Of a DNA stretch of 64,000 bases, positions 23,690-32,828 are shown piece by piece. A model generated the notes under the pieces. That model saw only the letters and a list, made by a program, of their open reading frames with translations, was not told the origin of the DNA and searched no databases. The translations under genes and the position numbers were made by a program. The stretch's first letter is position 1, and the number at the start of each line of letters is the position of its first letter. The DNA is from Arion vulgaris (Eukaryota > Mollusca > Gastropoda > Stylommatophora > Arionidae), in contig CM036756.1 of NCBI GenBank assembly GCA_020796225.1, forward strand, positions 68,879,152 through 68,943,151. Direction: 5' to 3'.

Positions 23690-23975
23690 CAGCGTTTCTC
23701 AAACTGGGTCCGAGAAGTCCTCACAGGGGTCTCAAACGCTTGAAGAAATATTATGATCTTTGACATTTCAAACAGAAAATTAATTTTAAGCCTAATTTTA
23801 GGCCTGGTACTTTCTTTGTTGTTTATTAATTGTTAAATTGCAGACATTGTTTACTATGGCAACACATAAATAATTAATTTCTTTCCATTTTTATATATAT
23901 AAACTTTTGAGAATCAGTGGCAGCAAAATGTATTTAAAAGGGTGTTCACGATAATGCAAAGTTTGGGAATCGCTG
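23690..23975. mobile_element. hAT element, non-autonomous
   Basis: Left end CAGCGTTTCTCAAACTGGG; right end GCAAAGTTTGGGAATCGCTG. The putative 8-bp flanks TTCCACAC and TTCTATAC match at 6 of 8 positions. No transposase frame is visible in 286 bp. Confidence 0.8.
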
Positions 23976-24080
23976 TTCTATACAATCCCTCAGATTACAC
24001 TCAGAAACTGAAACAAAAATGGTGTAATTATATTTTTCACTTAAAATAAATGTAGAAAATGTAAGCCAGAGTAAAAACTC

Positions 24081-24410
24081 GAGAGCCGCAGCAGCGTAGT
24101 TGTTAGAGCCGCAGCAGCGTAGTTGGTAGTGCCGCAGCAGCGTAGTTGTTAGTGAACTCGCTTCTCAGGCTCGTGTTACGGGTTCAATTCCACAGTGCGC
24201 GTGCAATTTTTCCGACCGAAACGGCTGTTAGGTCGACCCAGTCTCAATTGGGTACCAAGAAAAGCACTTGGAAGTAAACCGGTCGTAGTGCTGCTGACCA
24301 CATTACCCATCGTGTGCAATTGCTTCATTTGTCAAGGAAAAATACATACCTAACACCATATTACTCTATATACCACGTGGTATAAAGAGGGTTTACTTTT
24401 TTTAACAGTA
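24081..24410 (+). mobile_element. tRNA-derived SINE family A, copy 1, triplicated head
   Basis: Head GCCGCAGCAGCGTAGTTGTT (A-box region) occurs three times at a 23-bp spacing (24085, 24108, 24131), then TTACGGGTTCAATTCCAC (B box). The body shares GGTCGACCCAG, CTCAATTGGGTACCA, TGCTGACCACATTACCC and TATATACCACG with 57430-57712, and ends in a T run (24398-24405). Confidence 0.88.
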
Positions 24411-24464
24411 AAATCTCGCCAGCACTTTCTAAATATATATCTCATATACAGGTAGTTTCTTCTT

Positions 24465-24770
24465 CTTCTTCAGCGATCTCTGGTCATGCGCTTAATTTAC
24501 TGTGGACCAAAAACTGGGCAGTCAGTTTCAGGTCTGTCAGGTTTCCCAAAGCTTAGTTTTCAGGTCGACTAGGTGTGGCCACATGTTGCTTCTCAGCTTA
24601 CCCATGAGAGGACAGTCTGGTCATGCGCTTAATTTACTGTGGAACACACACTGGGCAGTCAGCTTCAGGTCTGTCAGGTTTCCCAAAGCTTGTTTCAGGT
24701 TGACTGGGTGTAGTCACATGTTGCTTCTCAGCTTACCCAGAAGAGGACAGTCTTGCAGGATAGTGTTTGT
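24465..24770. repeat. 137-bp tandem duplication
   Basis: The block from TGGTCATGCGCTTAATTTAC to AGAGGACAGTC occurs at about 24481 and 24618 with about 10 percent differences. A CTT run precedes it, so it may be the inverse of a GAA-tailed element's 3' end. Confidence 0.85.
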
Positions 24771-24774
24771 CATA

Positions 24775-25408
24775 TCTCATTATACAGATGGTTTGATTTG
24801 ATACATTCGATAGATATAAACTGACATGAGATATTAATCTGATATTCATTATTCATAAACATTGAATTCAAATCAATAAAAAAAAACCACATGATATTCT
24901 GCTTCATAAACTTGCATTCCTTACAGATATAAATTAAAAACAATGGAAAACATGATATGTATAACAATCATTTATCGAATGATGACGTAAACAACATAAT
25001 CAGTGACGTATTTACATACTCGTGAATTTGATTTTTAAAATATGTTTTGTGTTTTTATTTTACAGATAGTAAACATTCTGAATTTGAACATTTCTTCAAT
25101 GAAATCAATTCTGAATTTTGACTCCTTCACATCGTCAAGAGAAAAACCTTTGCACATTAACAGTTTGGATAATATCAATGAATTGTTTCTCTACGAACCA
25201 TGTCCAGCATCTATGAATTGATGAAACTCATAAATGTTGAGTGAGACAACACATATATCCAAGATAGATGTTTGTTGAAATGCACAGTCTGAGAAGCCCA
25301 CTTCCTGCAGATGAGCATCAGTATGTGTGAAATTAGTCCCAACGACTTGACCTTTACTTTCAGAGTAGTAATACACATTTTGTAGATTTCAAATGAAGTC
25401 GAAGTTCT
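24775..25408. other. Unannotated AT-rich stretch
   Basis: Nothing recognised. Confidence 0.4.
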
Positions 25409-25410
25409 AT

Positions 25411-25551
25411 AAATCCTTGTGGACCCAATGCTACATTATGTGGCTTTGGGTTGGTGCCTTTTCACCAGGAGCCCCACTAAATGTCGTTTTATATTCTAAA
25501 AACAAACGGCTTGTAAAAACATGGCTTTTGCCTTGGTCCACTAAGAGTTAA
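25411..25551. mobile_element. MITE, TTAA-type, copy 2
   Basis: Matches 5060-5188 over TTCTAAAAACAAACGGCTTG and CACCAGGAGCC. The right end is intact, TTGGTCCACTAAGAG followed by TTAA; the left end has decayed. Confidence 0.65.
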
Positions 25552-26095
25552 GAAATGACAAGTGTTATTTTACATCAAATACTAGACAACGACATTGAAA
25601 ATACTGCTCTAATACAAATTTAATTTATTTGTAAAACTGTTAATTTAAATATATACAGAACTATCGTATCTTATATTAGAGTAAGAGTATTGATAAACTT
25701 TTATATCAACGAATATGATTAGATGTTATTCATAGACTTCATCCAACAAGAACATTTACTGGAGCTTAGGCTCAGATAATTTAGTCATTGTCTATTGTCT
25801 TACTCTATGTGAATTATGGAATCGGTTGTTCACTCTTATCTTTAAGCGTAGGGGTGGGAGCTTTAATTTGCGTACCAGGGTCAGATGTGTCATGTCCGAA
25901 CAAACATAAATAAACATAACGAAATGAGAATCAAGGAATTATTTAACTTTTGATTATAACTGATGGCTCTTCCAAATAACTATGACAAGATCCCCTGCTC
26001 TGAAAGCATATCATTCAAATATCTAGTTATCGAAGAATTTATAAGTTCATAAACAAATCAAGTGATAATTTCATCATCATTAAATAATGTTCTAA
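25552..26095. other. Mostly unannotated; LINE scrap at 25845-25890
   Basis: TAAGCGTAGGGGTGGGAGCT and TTTAATTTGCGT at 25845-25876 match the 3' region of the LINE fragment at 42830-43300. Confidence 0.5.
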
Positions 26096-26099
26096 GCAT

Positions 26100-26560
26100 G
26101 AACTTTGTCACCATAATATTCCTTAGAATTTTCTCTCTCACAGACCAGATGTTCTGCCTCTGAAGCCGTGAAGTTCAAATCATCGGCTACATCCTGAATC
26201 CAACTTCTCGGTTGTCTTTCCTTTATTATCTTTGTTGGGATGCATCTTTCCATACTGGTCTTGTCTAACCATTAGTACCTTTTTTTATATACGTCCACAA
26301 TACTTTAATTTCTGCATTATTATTTGTATAAACAGCAAATTTACTTTGAATTTTAATTCTTTCTGGATAGATCTATGTTCTCTTCTATGTCCATAGTAGA
26401 CGGAGAACTATTGTGTGACACGTATATCCAAAAGCACATCAATATGTGTCCACTGTCATGTTAAATGTACATGCTTGCCCCCCATCTGTTACCATTGGAA
26501 ATATGCATGCTCTTAGTATTCTCATCTTCGTAATAAGCGATGATTTATAGACCAGAAAAT
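26100..26560 (-). mobile_element. LINE RT C-terminal fragment, decayed
   Basis: On the minus strand, MRILRACIFP and WTYIKK are recognisable between stops, with the same spacing as in 415-753. Same family, older copy. Confidence 0.7.
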
Positions 26561-26814
26561 TAGTTTTTATTGAGATTTCTAAATATTAGTTATTTCTAAT
26601 GAAGAGTCATGTTTGTACAAGCTAACAGGTTAAAGATTAACGAGTCTGTGAATTCTTGCTTTTTTAAAATGAAGATTAACTACTCCGTGAATTTGTATGA
26701 AATTTGTTTGTTTTCCAAGCTAATTGTTTGACGATTCGTGAAACTTAGAGGTAGTTGTAACGAATTTGTATGCCTATTTGAAACGTATTTCTAACGACTA
26801 TTTACACTTTTCTA

Positions 26815-27275
26815 TTCACACTATTCTAGATCTTATGTAACTTAAAAATTCTGAGACCTAGATTTTATGGAACTTAATAAATCTGAGACCTAGATCTTAT
26901 GTAACTTAATAAATCTGAAATCTAGATTTTATGGAACTTAATAAATCTGAGATCTAGATCTTATGTAACTTAATAAATCTAAGACGTCGATTTTATGGAA
27001 CTTAATAAATCTGAGATCTAGATCTTATGTAACTTAATAAATCTGAGACCTAGATCTTATGTAACTTAATAAATCTGAGACCTAGATCTTATGTAACTTA
27101 ATAAATCTTAGACCTAGATTTTATGGAACTTAATAAATCTAAGATCTAGTTCTTATATAACTTAATAAATCTAAGACGTAGTTCTCATGTATCTTACTAA
27201 ATCTAAGACGTAGTTCTCATGTATCTTAGTAAATCTAAGACTAAGTTATTATATAACTGAATAAATCTAAGACCT
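26815..27275. repeat. 32-bp minisatellite, about 14 units, AATAAA in each unit
   Basis: Units such as CTTATGTAACTTAATAAATC followed by TGAGACCTAGAT. Two variants alternate (TTATGTAAC and TTATGGAAC), as if a 64-bp dimer was amplified. Every good unit has AATAAA on the plus strand, antisense to the Ig gene whose stop codon is about 170 bp away. Confidence 0.92.
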
Positions 27276-27444
27276 AGTCTGAAACCCAGATCCTATGAAT
27301 GTCCATAAACTTCAAACTCTATCCTTACTAATATTTCTAATTCTCGAAATAATTGTTCAGTTCTAGTTAACATGAGCCGACGACAGCAACATGACATAAC
27401 TACTGTGAAATTGGAACATTCAGCAACAACTTCAGCATAATCTC

Positions 27445-27617
27445 TCAAGGTGAGTCGTGTGTTGCTAAAGCTACCCCGGCTATGATATACACGAGGAGAT
27501 TGATATCCACAATATATAACAAGCGGTTTGTCCAGTGCATGATGACCAGTCCAGAAAGAATATAAACAACTGTGCAGTGACTTTGAAATAATGCAGAGTT
27601 ATTGGAGGATCCAGTGC
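27445..27617 (-). CDS. Dpr-like Ig gene, terminal coding exon (anchor and stop)
   Basis: Last visible exon of the minus-strand Ig gene. The acceptor is strong: TATATCTATTTCAG then GCACTGG, with a good pyrimidine tract. The exon starts in phase 1 (G|GC, Gly), which matches the phase-1 donor of the microexon at 32436, and ends at TGA (27447-27445). It encodes a polar linker with SSNNS (an N-glycosylation sequon or a possible GPI omega region) and then two hydrophobic stretches, HCTVVYILSGLVIMHW and LLVYIIAGVALA, before a short THDSP tail. This suits membrane attachment of a small surface Ig protein, either by GPI or by a transmembrane helix. The hydrophobic part is longer than a usual GPI signal. 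No AATAAA is seen just downstream on this strand. Its assignment to the gene rests on splice phase, strand, order and content; no transcript was available. Confidence 0.72.
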
Positions 27618-28297
27618 CTGAAATAGATATAACAATTTTGTTTGAAATATGAGATAGCAAAAGTATATTGTATCAGCTAATATCTTTTCTTATATACGAG
27701 TACTATATTCTATAATCAAGTTGTGAGTTGTATCAATGTTTCATTTAGGAACATATTTTATTCTATATTAACTGATCTGTCAACTTGAATCATTCAGTAT
27801 CGTGCTCGTAAGGAACGTATACCCATATGAGAGACCCGGGTTTAACCCCCAGTAAGGCCAATGAGTTTTTTTCTGTCGGGGCACAAAGAAAAAATCATAA
27901 CCTGAACAGCTTCGCGGCGATTGCACTAGCAATACGGACGTTACATTCCACAGGCTCATGTCCCCCCATGTCCTACATGGCCATAAAAGCGGAATTATTG
28001 GCAGTAACGACCGTTATTTATTAAGTAACTTCTATTTCGTAACAATATTCCGATCACATGGAATTTCGTGAAAGGTTTCATGTACCTAATGCCTTTATCT
28101 GCAGTTAGTATTCTATATCTTGCATTCATAATTTTACTTGATTATTTCCCTTTCTATTTCCTGGTATATATTTGGTAAGAATCTGTTAATTATTTCAAAT
28201 AAATGGTATTCTCTTAATATATAGCTAAGTGTAGGAATCATATGTGTGGCAGATCTAAGCACGATTCTATATCAAATATTACACAAAGCAAGTTAAT
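27618..28297. other. Intron of the Ig gene, mostly unannotated
   Basis: Contains the SINE-like head at 27795-27985; nothing else recognised. Confidence 0.5.
27795..27985 (+). mobile_element. tRNA-like SINE, single copy
   Basis: CGTGCTCGTAAGGAACGTAT, then AGACCCGGGTTTAACCCCC, resembles a tRNA-like head with a B box. A CCATGTCCTACATGGCC hairpin lies near 27966-27983. No second copy recognised. Confidence 0.45.
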
Positions 28298-29291
28298 AGC
28301 CGTCCATCGCAAGCGATGATGACAACAATCTCAGACGTGTACTGTTGCACCTCTCTGGTGTGTGCGGAGGTGACTGTAGAGTCCAATCTAGAACAGAATC
28401 CCTGACCACAGGTGGGGCATACATGATCAAGGTTAGACATGTGCGTGTTGTGTGGTCTGTCTTTTCGCGCTGCTCGTTTTCTCTGTGACTCAACAATACG
28501 ATGATTCTCAGCTATTCGGGTTCCTCTTTGTTGTTACAGCGCCACATTTGGCGATCTTGCGCAAGGGATTCCCAGCACGTATTGTCTATATCGAAGATTT
28601 CAGAGACACTTTAAGAGTGTCTTTAAAGCGTTTTTTCTGTCCACCAGCTAAACGTCTGCCCCTTCAAGCTCGCCATACATCAACTGTTTTGGGATGCGTT
28701 TGTCAGGCATTCGAGCAACGTGACCGACCCATCTCACTTGGGCCTTCTGCAACAGGGTGTTGACGCTTGGGATCTTTGCTCTTGTGAGGACTTCGCTGTC
28801 TGGAATTTTGTCCTGCCAGTTAATTTTTAGTATTCTGCGTAGACAGCTTGTGTGGAAATGGTTTAATTTTCTTGCGTGTCTGCTATACAATGTCCATGTC
28901 TCGCTTGCGTACAGCAGCGTGGTTAACACTATGGCCTGGTAAACTTTCAGCTTTGTGACTATGCTTATCCCCTTCCGTTCCCACACAGTGACACGTAACC
29001 TTCCGAACGCAGCACTGGCTTTGGATATCCTATTGTGGACCTCAGAATCTATGATTGCCGATCTGGATAGGAGGCTGCCAAGATAAGCAAAGTTGTCCGT
29101 TGACTGGAGACGCTGGTGTTTAATGTTGATGACTGGATCGTAATACTGTTCTCTAGGGGCAGGCTGGAACATGACCTCTTTTTTTTTGGTGTTAATCGTC
29201 AGGCCAAACCTATCACAGGCCATTGAGAACTTGTCCATGTAAGTCTGCATTTCTTCCACAGAGTTGGTAGCGAGGGTACAGTCATCAGCAA
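28298..29291 (-). mobile_element. Zinc-finger LINE, RT to 3' end, cut by assembly gap
   Basis: On the minus strand the protein begins at the gap with ADDCTLATNS, the end of the RT catalytic motif (usually YADD or FADD). It continues through NFAYLGSLLSRSA, ISKASAAFGRLRVTVWERKG, TLLYASETWT, LNHFHTSCLRRILKINWQD and VRWVGHVARMPDKRIPKQL to about 28648. After frameshifts a C2H2 finger of the CPTCG...HLRTH type follows near 28390-28330. The 3' terminus is about 28298. It is closely similar to 55958-56632, so the subfamily was active fairly recently. The long frame (at least 203 residues) is unusually well kept for this window. What precedes the gap is unknown, and sequence beyond the gap is unrelated. 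Confidence 0.9.
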
Positions 29292-29391
29292 NNNNNNNNN
29301 NNNNNNNNNNNNNNNNNNNNNNNNNNNNNNNNNNNNNNNNNNNNNNNNNNNNNNNNNNNNNNNNNNNNNNNNNNNNNNNNNNNNNNNNNNN
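29292..29391. other. Assembly gap, exactly 100 N
   Basis: A round 100-N run is normally a scaffold gap of unknown true size. It lies within an intron of the Ig gene and inside a LINE. Sequence on the right (29392 on) does not continue the LINE, so an unknown length of sequence is missing. Confidence 0.98.
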
Positions 29392-29414
29392 CTAGTGAAC
29401 GTGAAAACGTTTTA

Positions 29415-29460
29415 AAACTCCGAGTGTCGTTAATCTTTCGAATAAGAGCACTCGGAGTTT
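29415..29460. other. 12-bp perfect inverted repeat (hairpin)
   Basis: AAACTCCGAGTG at 29415-29426 and CACTCGGAGTTT at 29449-29460 are exact inverse complements with a 22-bp loop. It sits 24 bp from the gap, so it may be part of a truncated larger element. Confidence 0.75.
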
Positions 29461-29619
29461 GTTTATGGAGTTTTATTTTGCCATTTGGCGTTTAATGAAG
29501 GCTCTCACGTTTGGCCACGATCAAGTCGTCTCTGTACTTTGATCTTAGCAAAATGATGAAAAGCAATCTTCAAAATAATTCAATATTCTCATTTTGTTGG
29601 TAGCATAAGCCAGTTTTAA

Positions 29620-29800
29620 GTTCCTTCTGGATAGATCTATTCGTTGTCTTCTCTGTCCATATTATATGGAAAACGATTCTGTAATAGTTATATTTCAAAT
29701 ATGTTTCTCGAGTGTAGTGTTAACTTCTTATGTTTCAGTTCCCATACATTACCACCGGTAATATGAATGCTCTTGGAATTTAGATCCTTATTTTCTTATC
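29620..29800 (-). mobile_element. LINE RT C-terminal scrap
   Basis: TTCTGGATAGATCTATTCG, then TTACCACCGGTAATATGAAT, then GCTCTTGGAATTTAGATC align in order with 26350-26530 and the inverse of 415-600. Highly decayed. Confidence 0.5.
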
Positions 29801-29959
29801 AGTTCCAATTCTATACTGTTTTTAGTTGTTTTAGTTTGTAAGGCTTTGATTGTTCTACTTTTTAATTTCCTTTATCTCATTTCCAAAGTTTGTTAGTCTA
29901 AAGTGCAATCCCTCACAATTTATTCATATTTTCTCTCCATTGATTAAAAAAATTGATGT

Positions 29960-30325
29960 TACCAGTGCCAAACCTGGACGCTGACAACAAACGATAGAAG
30001 AAAACTAGTCACAAGAGATGAAGTGTCTACGCAGAATGCTGGTGTAACAAGAAGAGACCGGTTGAGAAATGAAGACATCAGGGGAAAAGTGGTACAACAT
30101 CAGTACTAGACTTCATCAAGAAACAACAAATTAAATGGTTCGGTCACGTAAGCAGATTACCATCAGACAGTACACCAAGAGCAATGCTGCTCCGATACAA
30201 TGGTAAAAGCAAAGGCCGGCCACGAAAAGATGGACCTCAGAGATAACAGAGGCGACGAAAGACTATCTACGAAGCGCATACTAGGCCGTTTGAAATCTCT
30301 TCCTGACCTGACGCTGTGAGGCATA
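29960..30325 (+). mobile_element. LINE C-terminal fragment, decayed
   Basis: GCCAAACCTGGACGCTGAC (QTWT), ATGAAGTGTCTACGCAGAAT (MKCLRRM), AAATGGTTCGGTCACGTAAG (KWFGHV) and GGCCGGCCACGAAAAGATGG (GRPRKDG) mark the successive C-terminal LINE motifs in broken frames. A GAAA run ends it at about 30340. Related to 11950-12140. Confidence 0.7.
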
Positions 30326-30697
30326 CAGGATTCGAGAAAGAAAGAAAGAATGATTAAAAAAAATATAATGTCGAGTTTGCTTTTGTAATTTAATGATAAA
30401 TTATGTGACTACTCACCAAGGGAAATAAATATGCAAGTGAAAATATAATAAATGTCTATGGTAATGGATAAGGGCAGAATACACAACAATATCGTTGGAA
30501 CAAACTTGTAGTATAATCAATAAGCGCTATGCTAGTTGTAGCATACGATTATACATCCTGTCACAGCTTCTAGTTTCTAGTGCTACTCGTACTATCGATA
30601 TGTAACTGAATCATTACTTGCTAAAATAAAATAAAATATATATCCCTTCACAGCTTCTAGTTTCTAGTGTTATTTGTAACTGAACCAGTACTTGCTA

Positions 30698-30942
30698 CGC
30701 CCGAGTGGTTACCGGGGCCCAAATATGGGGTGTAAAGAATAGAACCACTGTTACCTGCCATGCATGTCGTGGCGACTAAGGAGGTTTGGATAAAATCGGA
30801 TGCATGTGTCCTAAACGTGTAGAAGTCTATGCGTTTACCAAACCAATGTGCAACGTATACACGTTCTTGGCAAAGATCAAACATATCACAAAGGTGATTA
30901 AAATTGGTCATAAAGAACGAACGCAAAGAAGAAGAAGAAGAT
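30698..30942 (+). mobile_element. GAA-tailed SINE family C, copy 3
   Basis: CGCCCGAGTGGTTACCGG to GCAAAGAAGAAGAAGAAG. The flank TACTTGCT occurs on both sides (about 30689 and 30943), a likely target-site duplication. It lies in inverse orientation to copy 4, 470 bp away, inside the intron between the microexon and the terminal exon. Confidence 0.88.
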
Positions 30943-31409
30943 TACTTGCTAAAATAGAATACAATTTCCCGTAGCCTTGTCAGACCTCCGGGTATGAAAT
31001 CACTTCACTTCACATTTCTAGACCGTAGTATGCAGGAGGGAAATTCCTTTCCCCATGTGTGGAACGTTTAGTGTAAGATTGAACTCGCAACCCTCTTGTG
31101 TTATATTCGATAGACGAAAGCTTATGCATTACGCGATTCCGTCCCACTACTAATTGTTACACTAATAATAAAATGTCATGAATACTCCTCTTTATGTCCA
31201 GATACATCTTCTCCTTTCAGTCATTCTTAATCCTCTTTCTATGCTTCTAGTCTGTTTTCCGAGCGATGGACATATTGTATTGTCCGTTTTTTGTTGTAGT
31301 CAGAATACAATAAACATCACTCTTGAAGTCTACGCCGTAGCCTCATAGTCTCTATTATCCACTATCTTTCATCCAAGATATTGCTTTTCAATTTGTTACA
31401 AAATGTTCT

Positions 31410-31660
31410 CTTCTTCTTCTTTGCGTTCGTTCTTTACGACCAATTTTAATCACACTTTGTGATATGTTTGATCTTTGTCAAGAACGTGTATACGTTGCAC
31501 ATTAGTTTGGTAGGTCCCTAAACGCATAGACTTCTACACGCTTAGGACACATGCATCCGATTTCATCCAAACCTCATTAGTCGCCTCTTACGACATGCGT
31601 GGCAGGTAACAGTGGTTCTATTCATTACACCCCAAATGTGGGTCCCGGTAACCACTCGGG
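31410..31660 (-). mobile_element. GAA-tailed SINE family C, copy 4, 13-bp TSD
   Basis: Full-length inverse copy. It is flanked by identical TACAAAATGTTCT at 31397-31409 and 31661-31673. A 13-bp duplication and a simple-sequence 3' tail show target-primed reverse transcription, so the family is a SINE and not a DNA transposon. Confidence 0.93.
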
Positions 31661-31802
31661 TACAAAATGTTCTAACATATATCTTCATGAGTAAAGTGAA
31701 TATGGAACTACAGCCAAAGTAATATTTAATTGTATTTTTTTAACAAAATAAATATCTACAAAATAAACACTCTGACATTTTTAAAAATGTGCATGTAATT
31801 GA

Positions 31803-31966
31803 TCAAACACATCTATCAATTTTTAACCAAAAAATGAAAGTGATTGTATAAATACATTTTAACAATACTGCAGTTATGTTTGAAATAATTATGAATGATT
31901 CATTGATATGATTATCAGCATTGCTTTCTCGTGAATATCCATATCCATGTATGCTCCAGTTTCGTT
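31803..31966 (-). CDS. Candidate alternative 3' exon of the Ig gene (speculative)
   Basis: On the minus strand CATCTTCCTTTGCAAG is a fair acceptor. The following frame, entered in phase 1, is open for 53 codons to TGA at 31803. With the preceding G it starts ERNWSIHGYGYS and ends in a hydrophobic NITAVLLKCIYTITFIFWL stretch plus a short IDRCV-type tail. That is the shape of a membrane-anchor exon, and the phase matches both the microexon and the Ig exon. The region is AT-rich, where hydrophobic frames arise by chance, and nothing else supports it. The opposite strand also holds a cysteine-containing frame (31921-32154) of no clear meaning. Confidence 0.2.
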
Positions 31967-32435
31967 CTTGCAAAGGAAGATGTCGACAGCAGTGCAAGTA
32001 CTCAGCAGCACCAACGAGTTTTCCCCATTGTAATTATAAAGATGATGAACATTTTAACAAATTCGTTTTAGAATTTGCCGTATTAGTTTTGATACAGGCT
32101 TCTGTTTCCAGCCTGCTATTTTCGATTTTCAACTGTCTACATGCTGATTTTTAACACGTTAGGACTAGAAACTTAACCACATCTACATTTCAATCAGGAA
32201 GGACTAAAAAACAGTCCACTTGCTCCACAAAGAAAGGAATCAATTATTTTTGCAGAGATAACTAATCATACCTTGAGTATGCAGGATTATTATTATCTAA
32301 CAGGAACATTTGATATTCAATTCTGTTTCAACATAACCTTTGAACCAGAATTTGTTTGAGTGACGGAAGTATGAAGGACAGCATAAATCAAGAAATGACA
32401 AAGTAATAATTTAAAATTTAAATAATAAAACTCAC

Positions 32436-32456
32436 CAGGACTTGTAATTGGTGGAC
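32436..32456 (-). CDS. Dpr-like Ig gene, 21-nt microexon (linker)
   Basis: On the minus strand, TTTATCTTACAG precedes and GTGAGTTTTATT follows a 21-nt segment, so both splice sites are near consensus. Entered in phase 1 after the Ig exon's final G it reads GPPITSP and leaves in phase 1 with G, which pairs with GC at the terminal exon. The encoded Gly-Pro-Pro linker directly follows the last Ig beta strand (LNVV). A short Pro-rich hinge is common after such domains in cell-surface Ig proteins. Length 21 keeps the frame whether it is included or skipped, so it could be an alternative cassette exon. The evidence is sequence only, but the joint match of acceptor, donor, phase and product is strong for so short a piece. 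Confidence 0.75.
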
Positions 32457-32828
32457 CTGTAAGATAAACCACGTTAAGCGAATGCATTAAAGATCATATC
32501 ATTATAAACATCATCATCATTATCATAAACATGACATTTATATACTTACAAAAGGAACATGAACAGATACATCTTAAATTATAAAGTTGTCGCAGTCATA
32601 AACTGGCATCATCATAAAATGATATTACAGCGTTGTTTTAATTTCTGAAAGCATGTTGATGATGTATATGGCAGGAAAATTAGACACTTAACAGAAGCTG
32701 TTGCCACGCTGCAGATCATCAGTTATTTTCTCCAACAGAAGACATTTGTGACCTTACGACATGTTTCGACTGAAACATCACTCATTTAACAAATCGGCCT
32801 CTAGCTTTCCGAAGTCATTAAACATTAA
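32457..32828. other. Intron of the Ig gene, unannotated
   Basis: An ATC-type run lies near 32505-32525. Nothing else recognised. Confidence 0.5.

Noticed and set aside
31921..32154. Cysteine-containing 77-codon frame (+), possible secreted peptide
   Set aside because: No signal peptide at its start, no known cysteine pattern, and it is antisense within an intron.
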